Of a DNA stretch of 64,000 nucleotides, positions 37,201 to 49,489 are shown piece by piece. The notes below the pieces were generated by a model. It ran no database searches and was not told the origin of the DNA. It worked only from the letters and a program-made list of their open reading frames with translations. Made by a program: the position numbers and the translations under genes. The number at the start of each line of letters is the position of its first letter. The stretch's first letter is position 1. Source of the DNA: Cochliopodium minus (Eukaryota > Discosea > Himatismenida > Cochliopodiidae); NCBI GenBank assembly GCA_024220525.1, contig JAMYWO010000032.1:164686-228685 (forward strand), given 5' to 3'.

Positions 37201-39599
37201 AGCGAGAATAGAAATGACATTTTGAAGTGGTTCTACAAGGTGTGCAAAAAGTGCATTCTCTTGAACAACTACAACTCTTCTCACACAATTTTGTTAGCAT
37301 TGACATCTCCATACATCACTAAACTCAAAAATGCAAATGTTAAATACTTCAAATTTTTTAAAATTTTCATTTTTTTTTAACCTTTTTTTTACCTTTTTTT
37401 TTTTTTTTTGGATAAAAGATTATTGAACTTTCCAAAAAAACAACAGAGTTTATTCATCAACAGCAAGAGGCGCACTTCCTTTCAGAATTGTGCCAAAAGA
37501 GCATCTTCGAAGAAAACATCTACGTCAAAAAAATACCCTGCATACCTTACATAGGATTTATTTATACCAGGCTGGTCCAATTGACGAACAAACTAAAACT
37601 GTTCGACTTGGAAAAGCTTGTCAATTTCTCGAGATGTTTAAAACTCCAAAAAATATCCTCCTATTTCACCTCTGCCAAACAATTCAAGCAAAAGTATGAA
37701 GAGTCCGTTCATATAGAAAATGAGACTATTTATTCCATGTTGTTCCATTTCAAGGGCATTTGGTCACAAAAGAAGATCTCCAACTCGGTCGACATGTTGT
37801 GTGACAACACTAGCAGCACCTTCAATTCGAAGCATCATTCTGTATTGATCCAGGGAGAAACTACCAAGCCTCTTACCGAGCAAAGCTTCCGTTTCACCTT
37901 TGACAACCTTCATTTTCCTATCACGCGAAAGACGATAGCAGTCTCCAAAAAAAACATCAATGAGAACAATGACGTTATGAATGTTGTTCAAAGAAAATTG
38001 GACAAATATGCTACTCGTCGCAACACCATTAACTTGATGAACTCGGAGGATCTCCGAGATGTTTTTGAGCACAACATGGATTTTTTCCGTTCTGTTCAGT
38101 GCTCCTCTTTGATCAAAAGACTTGAGTTGCAAGCTTTGGAAGTGCAAAATCGAAAGCTCATCGTCGCTGAATGGATAGAACAGCTCAGGAAGAATGAGAG
38201 GAATGTCGAGAGGGAAAAAGTCATTTTTTCGTTTATCCAAATTTTCAACTCTTCTGGATGCATCCCCATCTTCTTGAACACGCTCCTCTCCCATTTCCCT
38301 CAGATCGAGTCCGAAAGACTTCAGATCATTGATCTTTTCCAGCTCATCTTTTTGCCCACCGTTTCCATATCCAATGTTTTTTCTTTGCTCGAGAAGTTTA
38401 GTGTGATCAATGGTTTGGATGAAGAAGTCAAAAAGAAAATTTGCACGATCATCTCTTGTTATTACGCCAAACCCATTTTCGGGACCTCTCCCAAGTTCAA
38501 TTTGCCCATTTTCAATTCTTTTTCCCAGCAGGAGGTTATGATGATGGTTGAGTTTCCTTCTAAAACTTTGCTTGAGTTGGAAATTTCAATAGAGAGATTT
38601 GATCTTTTCCAATATTTGTGTACTTACGTTCTTCAGGAGGCTATTTTGCTCAAGAAATCTTCGGAGAGGAGATCTATAGTGTTGGATCAGGATTATCTCG
38701 ATTCTGTGTTTGTTGATCTTCAAAACTTTGACCTTCTTTCCAAGAAACACTTTCTCTCCCTTTTGTCTGATTTGTATTCTCACAAACATCCTTCTGATAA
38801 ACAAGACGTTCCAATCGAAGTTAGCAGTGTTAGTCTCTCCATTGATCCTAATCTTGTAATCACCAATAGTAATGTAGAATTGAGCGTTGATAAAGAAAAT
38901 CACCTGAGTGAATCCTCCAGTTCTTTGTCTTTCACCAAGAGAAACGATTTCATTAACAACATTTTCAACCACAACATCCCTTTTTTGTATAAACATACTG
39001 AACACGAAACAACAGAAAATAAGACCAACAATGAAAATAACACCATCGATGAAAATAACACCAAAAACGAAAATATCAGCGAAAACAATGCTTTGAAGAG
39101 TGATATATTGAGTTTAGAGGTAGATGACAACGAAATAATCAATTTGTACATCAAGAAATTCAAGCTTGAAAGAAAACTCAACAATATCAACAGTCTCATT
39201 AACAAAAAGGAAGCCGCTTTCGAGGTTCAAGACGAAGAATTCTATCAATGTCTCCTCAAAGTCGAAGAAAACAAATCCCAACAAAAATTAAGGAAGAAGG
39301 CTTTGAAACAAAACATTAATTTTCAAAAATTTGTTGTATATCCAAATCATTCCATTCTCAAGAAAGAAATCCAATATGAAATAATCAAACGTGAAAACAG
39401 TTTGATTCATTTGTGCTCTTTCCTTGAGAACCTCCTTCCCTTTTTGCAGATCTCTTATTACAAGTCTAATAAAGATCCTGAGCTCGTTAAGAACATTGAG
39501 TTTTTTTCCGAGTTCATTGATTTCATCCCTGAAGAGAGTTTTTTGCCCAATCTTGCCAAGTTGAAAGAAATCAGGAATGATATAAATATTGATAATTAA
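34277..39599 (+). CDS. RCC1-repeat Ras guanine nucleotide exchange factor (RCC1-REM-CDC25) with long C-terminal extension
   Basis: About ten exons; the last (37420-39599) is the longest. The N-terminal third is a beta-propeller of RCC1 repeats (SLGRNHFAATTETGLLWTWG, CCGDQTAAVTMDGKLFLWG, VGVSHCVVLLKTGAVITFG, SAGNNNGSAISSDAKLYIWG). A REM/RasGEF-N segment follows (NRFFDTFLLTYVLFAQPIEL), then the catalytic CDC25 fold: HPKKVAVHLCRVDLFLFSSI, RYVNFNS, LKWFYKVCKKCILLNNYNS, ALTSPYITKLKN, CIPYIGFIYTRL. RasGEFs load GTP on Ras-family proteins. RCC1 propellers more often contact Ran or membranes, so the pairing suggests targeting or dual specificity. Roughly 500 residues after the GEF are helical and unknown, with a low-complexity Asn-Glu stretch near 38990-39100. 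The REM region is interrupted by intron 36485-36714, which carries inverted-repeat copy B. Confidence 0.88.
36483..36652 (+). mobile_element. Short inverted-repeat element, copy B (intron of RCC1-RasGEF gene)
   Basis: Core 36507-36604 starts GGATCAA and ends TTGATCC; inner arms are TCAACATAT and ATATGTTGA. It is colinear with copy A over about 170 bp, with shared blocks such as AAATGATAATATGAT and CAAAAAAATTTTCAT. It begins practically at the 5' splice site (intron 36485-36714, donor GTTAGT) and occupies about three quarters of that intron. Confidence 0.6.
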
Positions 39600-39705
39600 A
39601 CTTTTTTTATTTTTATTTTAATAATTTATTATTTTTCAAAGAAATAATCAACACAATTTTCTCAATTCTTTAGAAAACAGACCGAAATACAAAAAAACCA
39701 ATCAA

Positions 39706-42700
39706 ATGATTATTTCAGTTAAAAATGTTTTGAAAAATACAATAAAAAAACAAAAAAAAATAGAAATGCAAACTCAAGAAAATCAAGTGGAAGAATCTGT
39801 ACGAGAGAATGAAAATTTGCTTTGGTATTTTTCCAAATTCCTTATATTAGGACTATATTATTCTCCTTCTTTTAAATTATTTGCGAAGGAGGAATTTATT
39901 AAAGCAAATAATTATTTATCATACGATATATGTTAAAATCCTTCATTATCATGTAAGAAGATTATTTTTAATGAAGAATTGGTCAGGGAAATTGTTCTGA
40001 AGTAAAGGATGATTTTTAAGTACGTATTATAATTGGATATCTTTTATCATTGATATCTTATGTTGAGATCATACTACTGTATAATGATGTAATTAAAATT
40101 CTAAAATCCTTCTAGTGTAATATGCAAAGAAATTAGCTTCATAGATCAAGATAAAGTGATGTATTTTCCATGTGGGCACAGATATTGTGTTGAATGTGGA
40201 AACAATATGCTGAGCTACCAAAGGAATCAGCCCAAGAGGATCTATAGCTGTGCTATCTGTAGATTCGAATTCAGGAGAGAAGATGAGGCAGTGGTGATAC
40301 CAATAGATAGGCAATTAAAAACAGTGATAATGGAATCTCATCTTGAAATAAACAAATTGAAGAATAAGAATAATGGTGAAATTTTTTTTTTTCAGCTAAA
40401 AAATATAAATTATAAAATTATATTATAAATTATAAATTATAAAAATAATAAAATAAAAAAATTTTAAATTAAAATTTAATAAATACACACTCAGATTTTG
40501 AGAAAGAGAAGCAAGAGATGATTGAGATGATGAGGGAGGAAAAAGAGAGGGAGATAGAACAAATAAAGATGGTGCAAAAGGATCAGATGAGGGATCTCAT
40601 TGAGAAGCAAACGTCTCAAATGGAGCTCATGAAAATTCAAATAAAAGATATGAACAAAAAACTCGAGTCACAAGAACAAGGTAAATTCATTTAATTATTT
40701 TGTTTTATTTTATTTAATTTGATTTTTTTTGTTTTAATTATTTTGTTTTATTTTTTATTTTTTATTTTTTATTTTTTATTTTTTATTTTTTATTTTTTAT
40801 TTTTTATTTTATTATTTTATTATTTTTATTATTAAAAGGTAAATCCAAAATCAGAAGAACCTTATGCTTATTTTGACCCACAACGCAAAAGAAAGTTAAA
40901 CTTAGTGATTGGAGATCACAAGGCACTTTACGACATGCGTCCTTCAGAACCCCTATTAAAGTTAATCCAAGTCAACAATGATAAATCTGTACTCGTAAAA
41001 ACTACTATGAATGGAGTAACCAAAGTACTACATTTGATAGAATTAAAAGGTAAAAAAAAAAATTTAATTTTTCATTATTATTTTTATTTAAATTAATTTA
41101 TATTTTTATTTTTAAATTTATTTTATTTTTAAATTTTTTACTTGTATCATTATTTTTATTTTTTATTTTTATCAATTTTGAATTTTTATTTATTTAATTT
41201 TCATTATTTTTAAATATTTGAATTTATTGTTTAGAACTATTTTTATTTTTAATTTTATTTTTTTTGCACTTTTTTTAATATTTATTATTTTAAAATATTT
41301 ATTTTTTTAAAAAAAGGGAAATTCAACAGAAAAAGCGATAAACAAACTTTATTGACAACATCAGAAGACTCTGAATCACTTTCAAGTTTCCTCCAATCGA
41401 AAAGCTACAACGAGACAGAAATGGTTTTGTCCCTTGACATCCCTGGTTTCAGCTTTTCTCTTTCCAGTGATTTGCCTCAAGAAGTCATGCATTTGTGGGT
41501 AGAAGACGTTGGACTAAAAGTAAAGAAAGGGACTTTGGGTAAAATATTTTTTATTTTTATTTTTTATTTTTTATTCATTATTTTTTTATCTTATTTTGTT
41601 TTATTTCATTATTTTTTATTTTTTATTCATTGTTTTTTTATAATCTCAAATCATTTATTTTTTAAATTTTCATTAATAAATTTTGATTTTATTTGATTAT
41701 TTTTAAATTTTTTCATTTAATTTTCACCTATTTTATTTTTTATTTTTTGATTTCTATTTAGTTTTTAGTTTTTAATTTTTAATTTGTAATTTTTATTTAT
41801 AAATTTTTCTACTTTATTTTAGAGTTGGAAGTTGTTGCGAAAGTTCAAAAAATACAAGTTGACAATCAAATTCTCAACACCCCATTCAGCACTGTCCTTT
41901 CCACCGTCTCCAAAACAGACTCTCCTTGTTTCACATTCGCCCTCAACAAATCTCTCGAATACACCAACATAAATTTCTTCAAAAACATTCAAGTAAAATA
42001 AAAAATAAAAAAATAAAAAATAAAAAATTTGAAATAAAAAATAAAAAATAAAAAACATTCAAGTAAAATAAAAAATAAAATAAAAAAATAAAAAATAAAA
42101 AATAAAAAATAAAAAATAAAAAATAAAAAATAATGTCATAAAAAATTTTCAAAAAAAAAGGTCAACATGGACAATAGTGTGGTTAGAATCGACACTTCCT
42201 TTCTGACACATTTGATCTACAACATCAACGACATCTTGGACTTTGTCAACACTCAAAAGGAATCCAAGCACGAATACAAAGACTACACACAGTTAACTGT
42301 GAAAAAAAAAAAAAAATTTTATTTAAATATTAATTTTTTTGATTTATATTTATTATTTTTTTATTATTTATTATTATTCTTATTTTATTATTTTTTATTT
42401 TTATTTTTTATTTTTTTTATTTTTATTTTTTTATTTTATGTTGTATTTTTTATTTTTTATTTTTTATTTTATTTTTATTTTTATTTTTATTTTTTATTTT
42501 TATTTTTTTCATTTTATCAATTTTAAAAGGTTGCTTTGTCCGATATGATGTTCATCTCCAACTTTGAAATTCAAGCCATCAACTTGTCAGTGAGTTACAG
42601 AGGTTCCAAGAAGAACGCAAAGAAAATAGACGACAAAAGTCTCGAAAGAATTCTAGGGATTGTCTCCAAACTTGTAAAAATAATTTTTCTTGATTTTTCA

Positions 42701-43430
42701 TTTTTTTTAATTTATTATTTTATTTATTTTTTATTTTTTCATTCTTATTTTCATTTTCATTTTATTTTTTTATTATTTATTTTTGATTATTTTGATTATT
42801 TTGATTTTTTATTTTTTATTATTTTTATTATTATGTTGTCTCCATTTTTTTATTTTTTATTATTATGTTGTTTCCATTTTTTTATTTTTCTTATTATTTT
42901 ATTATTTGTTTCATTTTTACATTTTTTATTTTAAATTTTTATTTTTATTTTATTATTATTTTTCATTTATTATTTTATTTTAAATTTTATTCTTAATATT
43001 TTTCATTTTTATTTAATTCTTTATTTTCACTTTTTATTATTTCATTTTTATTTTTACTTTTTATCTCGTTTTTATTTTTTATTTTTTTTGTTATTTTTTA
43101 TATTACATTAATTGGTTTTTTTTTATAGGTAAAAGTGGAAGGAGCATCAGTTAAATTTCCACAATTCTCTTTGAAAGACAGGTTCTTCCCAGTGACTGAT
43201 CTCGCCAAAAACTTGAAGGACCACTACGTGAAAGCAATTCTGGGTCAAGTCGTCGCTTTTTTGGGAGCACTTCTCAAACCTGCTTTATTCACAAACGATG
43301 ATAAGTCTCTAAAAAGAATTCGTGATCCAAGACAAATTAAACTGGGTAAAAAAAATTTTTATTATTTTTTTTTATTTATTATTTTTTTTTATTTATTATT
43401 TTTTTTTCATTTATTTTTTTATTTTTTTAT

Positions 43431-43463
<33 letters not shown>

Positions 43464-44142
43464 ATTTTTTATTTTTTTATTTTTATTTTTGTTTTTTATT
43501 TTTGTTTTTTTTATTTTTTATTTATTATTTTTTATTTATTATTTTTTTAGTTTTTGGTTTTTATTTTATTTTTTATTGGCAGGTACTACAATCGAACCTT
43601 ATCATGGATCGAGTGCTGAAGGCCAAAAGGTTCTCCACACAATCGACAGTTCCAAATTCAAAAACGAATTTTACGTCTTCCACTATCCCTTCTTCTTCTT
43701 CCAGACCTCTCACTACGTCCTAGCATCAAACTCTCATTTTATGTTAGTAACTGGAAAAATAACCAATCTAAAAATTGAATGGGTTAAAAAAAATTTTTTT
43801 GAATTATTTTTTTATTTATTTGAATTAATTTTTTTTTTACCTTTTCTAATATTTTTATTAATTTTTTTTGATATTAATAAATAGGTTGTTCCGATATCTA
43901 AAATTTCTAATATCAAATTAGTTACCAAAAACTGTGACAGCAGTGTTGGTAATTGGGGAATCAACCTCACCTTTGACAATGAGAAAGAGAAGAAAATCCC
44001 CACATTTTGTACAGGAACCTCTTCTTCCATTGAAAATTTTCATTCACAAAATGAGGACATTTACGTTTTCAACAAATTGGTTGATATTTTCAAAAGAGAA
44101 ACTATTACAAAGAGTATTGTTGCAAATATGAACAGAAATTAA
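39706..44142 (+). CDS. RING-finger protein fused to the C-terminal region of VPS13 (no N-terminal bridge)
   Basis: Exons 39706-39932, 40116-40375, 40495-40680, 40855-41049, 41317-41538, 41823-41992, 42161-42298, 42530-42673, 43129-43345, 43583-43782 and 43885-44142; total 2217 nt, 738 aa, one open frame. After about 75 residues (two amphipathic or membrane-like stretches) a RING begins at CVICKE, continues CGHRYCVEC and ends CAICRFEF: all eight zinc ligands. A Met/Glu/Lys coiled coil follows (about 165-225). Then comes VPS13-type sequence: EEPYAYFDPQ and VTKVLHLIEL (end of the SHR-BD/WD-like part), FSFSLSSDLPQEVMHLWVEDV, VQKIQVDNQIL, two amphipathic beta/helix segments with DHYVKAILGQVVAFLGALLKP, and the PH-like end (HYVLASNSHFMLVTGKI, WVVPISKISNIKL). 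VPS13 moves lipid between membranes and its C-terminus binds lipid droplets or mitochondria. RING domains are E3 ubiquitin ligases. The first intron has a non-GT-AG boundary. Confidence 0.75.
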
Positions 44143-44210
44143 GAAGAAAAACAAAAAGTATTATTAAATGTTTTTTTAGATTTTTTTTTAATTTTTTTTT
44201 TTCTTGTTAT

Positions 44211-45779
44211 TTATTTGTTATGACTACATCTTGGTAACACATTGACTGCAAAAAAATTCAATCTGTCTTCAGTTTTGCTGTGTTTCACCCAATCATCGTA
44301 TTCAAGTTTCTGACCAACAATACCCTGATTGAATTGATAAATTTCAAAACCATATCCTAAAATAAAAAAAGTAAAACAAATTAATTTATAAAAAAATTAA
44401 TTAAAAGTTATTTTAATTAAAAATTTTTTACCTGTCAATAATTTCCAATAATCTGTAGTTGCAAATTTTGAATACAACTCAAAAACGATATAGTTGAGGC
44501 AATATTTTTTGAAATAGTTTTTCATTCCTTTGAAGGCATAATACTCGTAATCCTCAATATCTATCTTCATCATATAAATGTCCTCACTAACTAGAGTATC
44601 CAAAGGTTGCATTTTAACTTTGCCATGAAATTTACTAATAAAAATAATAAAAAATAAAAATAAAAAAATAAAAAAATAATAAAATAAATATATAAAAAAA
44701 TCATTGTTTTACAAATCAGGATTAACGAAATCAAAACACATGATATGTCCATTCGCAGAGTTTTCGTGATGTGTGTAAAAACTGCATTCTTTTTCCTCAT
44801 CAGAGACAGGAATAGGAATGAGCTTTATTTTTTCTTCAAAGTTGTTTTCGTGGATCGATTTTTTGATGATCTCTACGTTTTGTGGCAATCCTTCCACAGC
44901 AATCACTTTTTTATAAAAATTTTAAATGTTTTAAATTTATTTAATTTTTTTTTTGTTTCAAGTTTATTTTTTTATTCAATTTTATTTTAGTTTATTTGAT
45001 TTTATTTAATTTTATTAGATTTAAAAATTTATTTAAATCTTTTTTTTTAAAAAGTTTTTTTTTAACCTGGAGCTCCTATGTTTGCAATCACGAGACTGAA
45101 CACACCAATGTTTGCTCCAACATCAAGAAATACAGGTTTGGGCAAACCATTATCCTCGCAAAATTTCACTCTTTCCTTCATTTTGTTGTAGGCAAATGTC
45201 AATTCTTCTGGTTCCCAAATACCCATCCTCATGATCGACTGACTTACAATGTCATCTATTTTTAAAAAATAAATTTTGAATATGAAAATTTATTATTTAT
45301 TTTTATTTTTTAAAATATCCCGATTCCGAATTACTTTATAAACTAATTATGAAAAGATATTTTCATATCTTTCATCATCTACATATCCATGAAATTATAT
45401 GCATTTCCATTCAATATTTACCTCAATTTGAAGGGAATTTATAAAAAAAATAAAAAAATATTTTTTTTTTTGAATATTATTTTCCCTTCTTTAAATATAT
45501 GTCCTTCTGTTAAAAATATACGTTATTTTTCTTACCTGAAATGAATACATGTATCTTTAATCCAAATGTGGGCTCTTTTTCAATCATTTGCATTAAATAA
45601 GTCTGATTGGATTGGCTCAAAATACGTGGATAATTCAACTGGAAATCCTCCTTCAAATATTTGAGGTCTTTGAAGATTTCTGCGTAGGGATCCTCATTGA
45701 ATGATAAAGTTCGATAGAGGAAAAGGAATATCCCAGCATATAATACAATGAATGCAAAAACAATAATCCTTATAAGCAT
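44211..45779 (-). CDS. FkbM-family SAM methyltransferase with N-terminal membrane anchor
   Basis: Five exons, approximately 45779-45536, 45260-45068, 44907-44716, 44636-44432 and 44359-44211. Residues 1-25 are one hydrophobic anchor (IIVFAFIVLYAGIFLFLY), consistent with type II ER/Golgi insertion. The Rossmann fold follows: VFLDVGANIGVFSLVIANIGA (SAM motif I), VIAVEGLPQNVEIIKKSI (motif II acidic loop) and MMKIDIEDYEYYAFKGM (FkbM K-I/V-D-(I/V)-E-G/D-x-E). The family O-methylates sugars and other small hydroxyls, so a glycan-methylating Golgi enzyme is plausible but not shown. Its stop lies 68 bp from the stop of the convergent RING-VPS13 gene. A palindrome at 45428-45490 lies in its first intron. 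Confidence 0.85.
45428..45490. repeat. Inverted repeat in FkbM intron 1
   Basis: GAAGGGAA near 45429 and TTCCCTTC near 45482 are perfect inverted arms around a poly-A/poly-T loop, able to form a hairpin in the intron transcript. Only one copy seen. Confidence 0.6.
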
Positions 45780-45880
45780 ATCAATTTTTTTTTATTTTAT
45801 TTTTTATTTTAAAATTTATAAAATTTTAAGCGAAATTTTTTTTTTTTTTGTTGAAATAAATCCTTTTTTTATTGATTCTT

Positions 45881-46642
45881 TCATTTCTTTGTGATTTGTT
45901 TGATCAAATTTAATACACGATCCCTAAAATTTTGGCTGGTGATTTTATTTCCAGTCTTATAGAAGGGATTGGCGACCATATCTACATAGAAGCTATGCAA
46001 TTGCAAGAAGATATTCTTGATTGATTTGGTATCTCCATTATCATCGACCACAAGAACGAATTTGATGTTGGTATTGGTGATATATCCATACACGTTATAA
46101 TCTTCTGTAGGAAAGAGAAGGGAAAGATAATTGTCGTTGTTATTACCCTTACTACTTGATGATTTGGTGTTATTTACTATATTTTGAAAGTTTTGTAAAG
46201 TTTATCTGTTCAAAAATGAAAGTATTGTATGATTAGACAAGATTAATTTAAAGGATCTTGTCCAAAGAAAATGGGTTATATTTGTAAATAGATCCATTGA
46301 ATGATAATTTAACTAAGAATTATTTTCAAAGACATTATGAATGATCTTTAATGAGAATAAAAAATTTTATGGGGGTATTCACAAAATTTTGTGATATATT
46401 ATTCTTTTTAAAAGTATATACCTTTTTCTTCTATCACATCCAATGAGGTATGTACAATGTAATGGTATTTCAATTGTTCTTCATTATTCAGCTCATATCC
46501 ACCAGAATTCTGATTGAATACCTCGATAAACAATGGGTTGTTCTTACAAAAAAAAAAAAATATTTGAAGGATATGAATAAATAGAAGCATGTATAGTGAA
46601 ACATACAGATTTTCCAATAATACCAACACAAGCAACAAACAT
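45881..46642 (-). CDS. TRAPPC2L: TRAPP complex subunit TRAPPC2L/Tca17
   Basis: Three exons: 46642 to about 46607, about 46548-46421, and 46176-45881. Start MFVACVGIIGKSNNPLFIEV; then LKYHYIVHTSLDVIEEK (human TRAPPC2L has nearly the same LKFHYMVHTSLDVVDEK), an Asn/Ser insertion (KSSSSKGNNN), LLFPTEDYNVYGYITNTNIKFVLVVDD and a C-terminal LHSFYVDMVANPFYKTGNKI, all in family order. This longin-fold subunit helps assemble TRAPPII/III, the GEF complexes for Rab1/Rab11. The length of about 155 aa fits the family. The neighbouring carotenoid oxygenase, 46 bp upstream on the same strand, is unrelated in pathway. Confidence 0.9.
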
Positions 46643-46688
46643 TTTTTTTTTTATTTTTATTTTTTTTGCTCAAAAAAAGAATTTAAAT

Positions 46689-49211
46689 TTAAATGGTTTT
46701 GATTTGAGATTCCATATCGCTTCTGCTGACCCACTTTCCATGGAAACCATAAGGAATTCTGTAAGGGATCTCAAGCTTGGTACACACAGAAAGATCCTTG
46801 GCATCAAGGATCCAAAAAGAAGTAAAGTTAGTTTCTTCATTATGGACAAAAGACATCAAATAACCTTTTAAAACGTTAATGTTTAAAAAAAAAAATTTAA
46901 AAAAAATTTTTTTAAAAAAAATTATTACCATCATCTTCTTGTTTTCCATCTCTTTTCTTTACAAAAATAAACTCTCCTCCATAATTTTTTTCTCCAAATT
47001 CTAGAGTGTGCGTTCTTTTGTGAGAAGAGAGATCTACTTTGGAGACGGAATCGAATAAGGGAGACTTCTCGTTGAGTTTTAAATTAGAAAGATAGGCGTA
47101 CTGTGATTTGCGTCCCAAAAGAGAATTGTCAATGGTTGGAAAATCTGAAGATCTACCACTTTCTTAACATTTAAAAATTAATCAAAAATTAAAAAAAAAA
47201 ATTCCAAAAAAAAAATTAAAAAAAAAATTCCAAAAAAAAAATATTTTTTTTACCTATTTTATCGTCAAAAACGAGTTTGTTCTTTTCCAAATCAACAGTC
47301 CATTTGTGAATATACATTCCGTTATCCTCGTCACCAACATGATCTGAATTCAAGCTGACGAACTTGGCTTTGCAAGCATAAAGATGAATGAGATCTTTTT
47401 CTCTCCAAGCATTAATAGTATGAAATACAAATCTTTAAATAAAAATAAAAAAAAAATAAATTTAAAATTAATAAGTTAAAATAAAATCTTTTTTTACCCA
47501 TTCGATATTTCAAACCATTTTATATCTTTTGAATCACCATATCTTGGAAATATTCCGATTTTTGCCTAAAAATTATATTAGATACGTCATTTGTATAAGA
47601 TAAAATATAAAAGAAAGGAAGTTACGCTTTTCTTTAGGTCTAATGTGAAAACACTTCCACCACTTAACATCTCCTTCATATTCAATCCTAATGGGAAAAC
47701 CAAGAAAATTGAGTGAGTTTCGCAAATAGCGAAATCGTGAATCATGGCAGGGTAATCTAAAAAAAATAATAAAAAAATAATAAAAAAAAATGAAAAAAAT
47801 AATGAAAAAAAAATTTGTTTATTAAAGAATTTTTTTAAAAAAATATTTTCTTTTTGTTTACCAGTGTCGATTGGAACTGTTTTGATGATTTTTCCTTCTT
47901 TGGAAGCAACAGAGTGGAACAGATATGGCTTTTGTTCCATTCTGTAACCGAAAAAAATCATTTCACCAGTCACTGGATCTACTTTTGGGTGTGCAGTAAA
48001 CCTGAAAAAAATTTAAAAAAAAATAAAAATTAAAAAATGATTGAAGATTAAAAATAATTGAAAAAAATAATTCGAATTTTTTTACGGATGTTCAAGCTTC
48101 CCATCAAAATTGTATTTTCCAACTGTTTCAAGGTCAGGAACTGTAACTTGGTAGGGTGAATCTGATTCTACCATTGCAAACAATCTTTTAGAATGAAACT
48201 CCAATGCGGTATTGGCAGTCCCTTTATAAAAAAATAAAATATAAAATAATAAAAATAATAAAAATAAAATAAAAATAATAAAAATAATAAAAATGATAAA
48301 AATAATAAAAATAAAATAAAAATAAAAAAATATTCAAAAAATTTACCTTCCTTGTCTAATTTTGATTTTCCTTTTGTTTTGATTTTTTCAATGAATATCT
48401 TAAAGAAGATCTTCAGAAATCCTTTTGCTTCCATCATATCTAAATTTATAAAAAAAATTAAAAAAAATTAAAAAAAAATGAAACAAATTTTGTTATCACC
48501 TCCGATTAGTGGGAACAATCTTTTTCCAGCTATTAATTTTTAAAATAATAGTTAATTTAGTAAAAATAATGATTAACTGAAAGAATACCATTGTCTTCTT
48601 TCTTCTTTCTGTTTGTTTCAACATATTTTCCTTTATATTGAATTGCTTTCCCATTTTTCAATTCAACTTTTAAAAAAATTTTAAAATGGAGAATTAAAGT
48701 TTCTCTATTGATTGTACCTGAGTGTAAATATCCATCACCATCGAACCTATGTAACATTATTAAAATTTTTCGTTTTATTTATTATTTCATCTTTTACCAA
48801 TGGTAATTATTAACTATGGCTTGCTTTGGATTAGGACCATTTCTGACTGTTTTTTTATGATATGAATAATTAATTACTATAAAATTTATTTTTCAATTAT
48901 TATATTGAAGAAATATTGATTATTTTACCAAATATCCCATCCAAATCAACTGGAATAGATCCTTCCAATATTTTTAAATCAGCAGAATATTGTTCTTCAG
49001 ATTTTATAGGTGCAAAATTATTCTTTAATTATTTCAGATATTGAAGTATTCAATAGAATGAACTAATTTGGAATTATAAAAGGAGAGTTACCTTTAAATA
49101 AATGTTATTTTCTTGATTTGCTTTTGGTGTAAAGAAAAAAATTTTGATTAATCTAAAAGGTAGAGCAATTATGAAAATAATGACTTGAATAATAAACTTT
49201 AAATTTAGCAT
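46689..49211 (-). CDS. Carotenoid cleavage oxygenase (RPE65/BCO family)
   Basis: Eleven or so small exons from ATG at 49211 to the stop at 46689. The N-terminus is a hydrophobic segment (IIQVIIFIIALPFRLIKIFFF), probably a signal-anchor, which most relatives lack. Family motifs follow: GSIPVDLDGIFG, VRNGPNPKQ, HRFDGDGYLHS, the four iron-binding His contexts FTAHPKVDPVTG, PAMIHDFAICETH, FVFHTINAWRE and the C-terminal RIPYGFHGKW. All four His are present, so it is likely an active non-heme iron dioxygenase cleaving carotenoids or related stilbenes. A membrane-anchored form in a heterotroph may make retinal for light sensing or process dietary carotenoids; substrate unknown. Confidence 0.93.
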
Positions 49212-49489
49212 TTTTTCAATTTTATTTTATTATCTTAATATTTTTACAATATTTTGGTCAAATCTTGCAACAATCTTTCATTCAACATCATCCCATTATT
49301 GAATTTATCTTTTTCTTTTTTTTTCAATCTTTCTTATAAAATGCAGGAGGAATCAATATCAGTTTCCTCAACTACAAATTCAAACAAATTAATTTTCTTT
49401 GTAATTCAAAAATTAAAGAGAAATAAAAAAAAAAAAATAAAGATTTTTTTGAGAATGAGAGCATTATTTATAATTAAAAGTAACATAGA
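49212..49489. promoter_or_regulatory. Divergent intergenic region, carotenoid oxygenase (-) and GTPase (+)
   Basis: 278 bp with no exon in my model. A short open frame at 49254-49493 ends inside the GTPase start and reads as Ser/Asn/Phe-rich filler, so I treat it as promoter/5'UTR sequence. Confidence 0.35.

Noticed and set aside
42339-42983. Hydrophobic Phe/Ile frames in the RING-VPS13 gene
   Set aside because: Intron poly T/A sequence lying between phase-matched exons; not transmembrane proteins.
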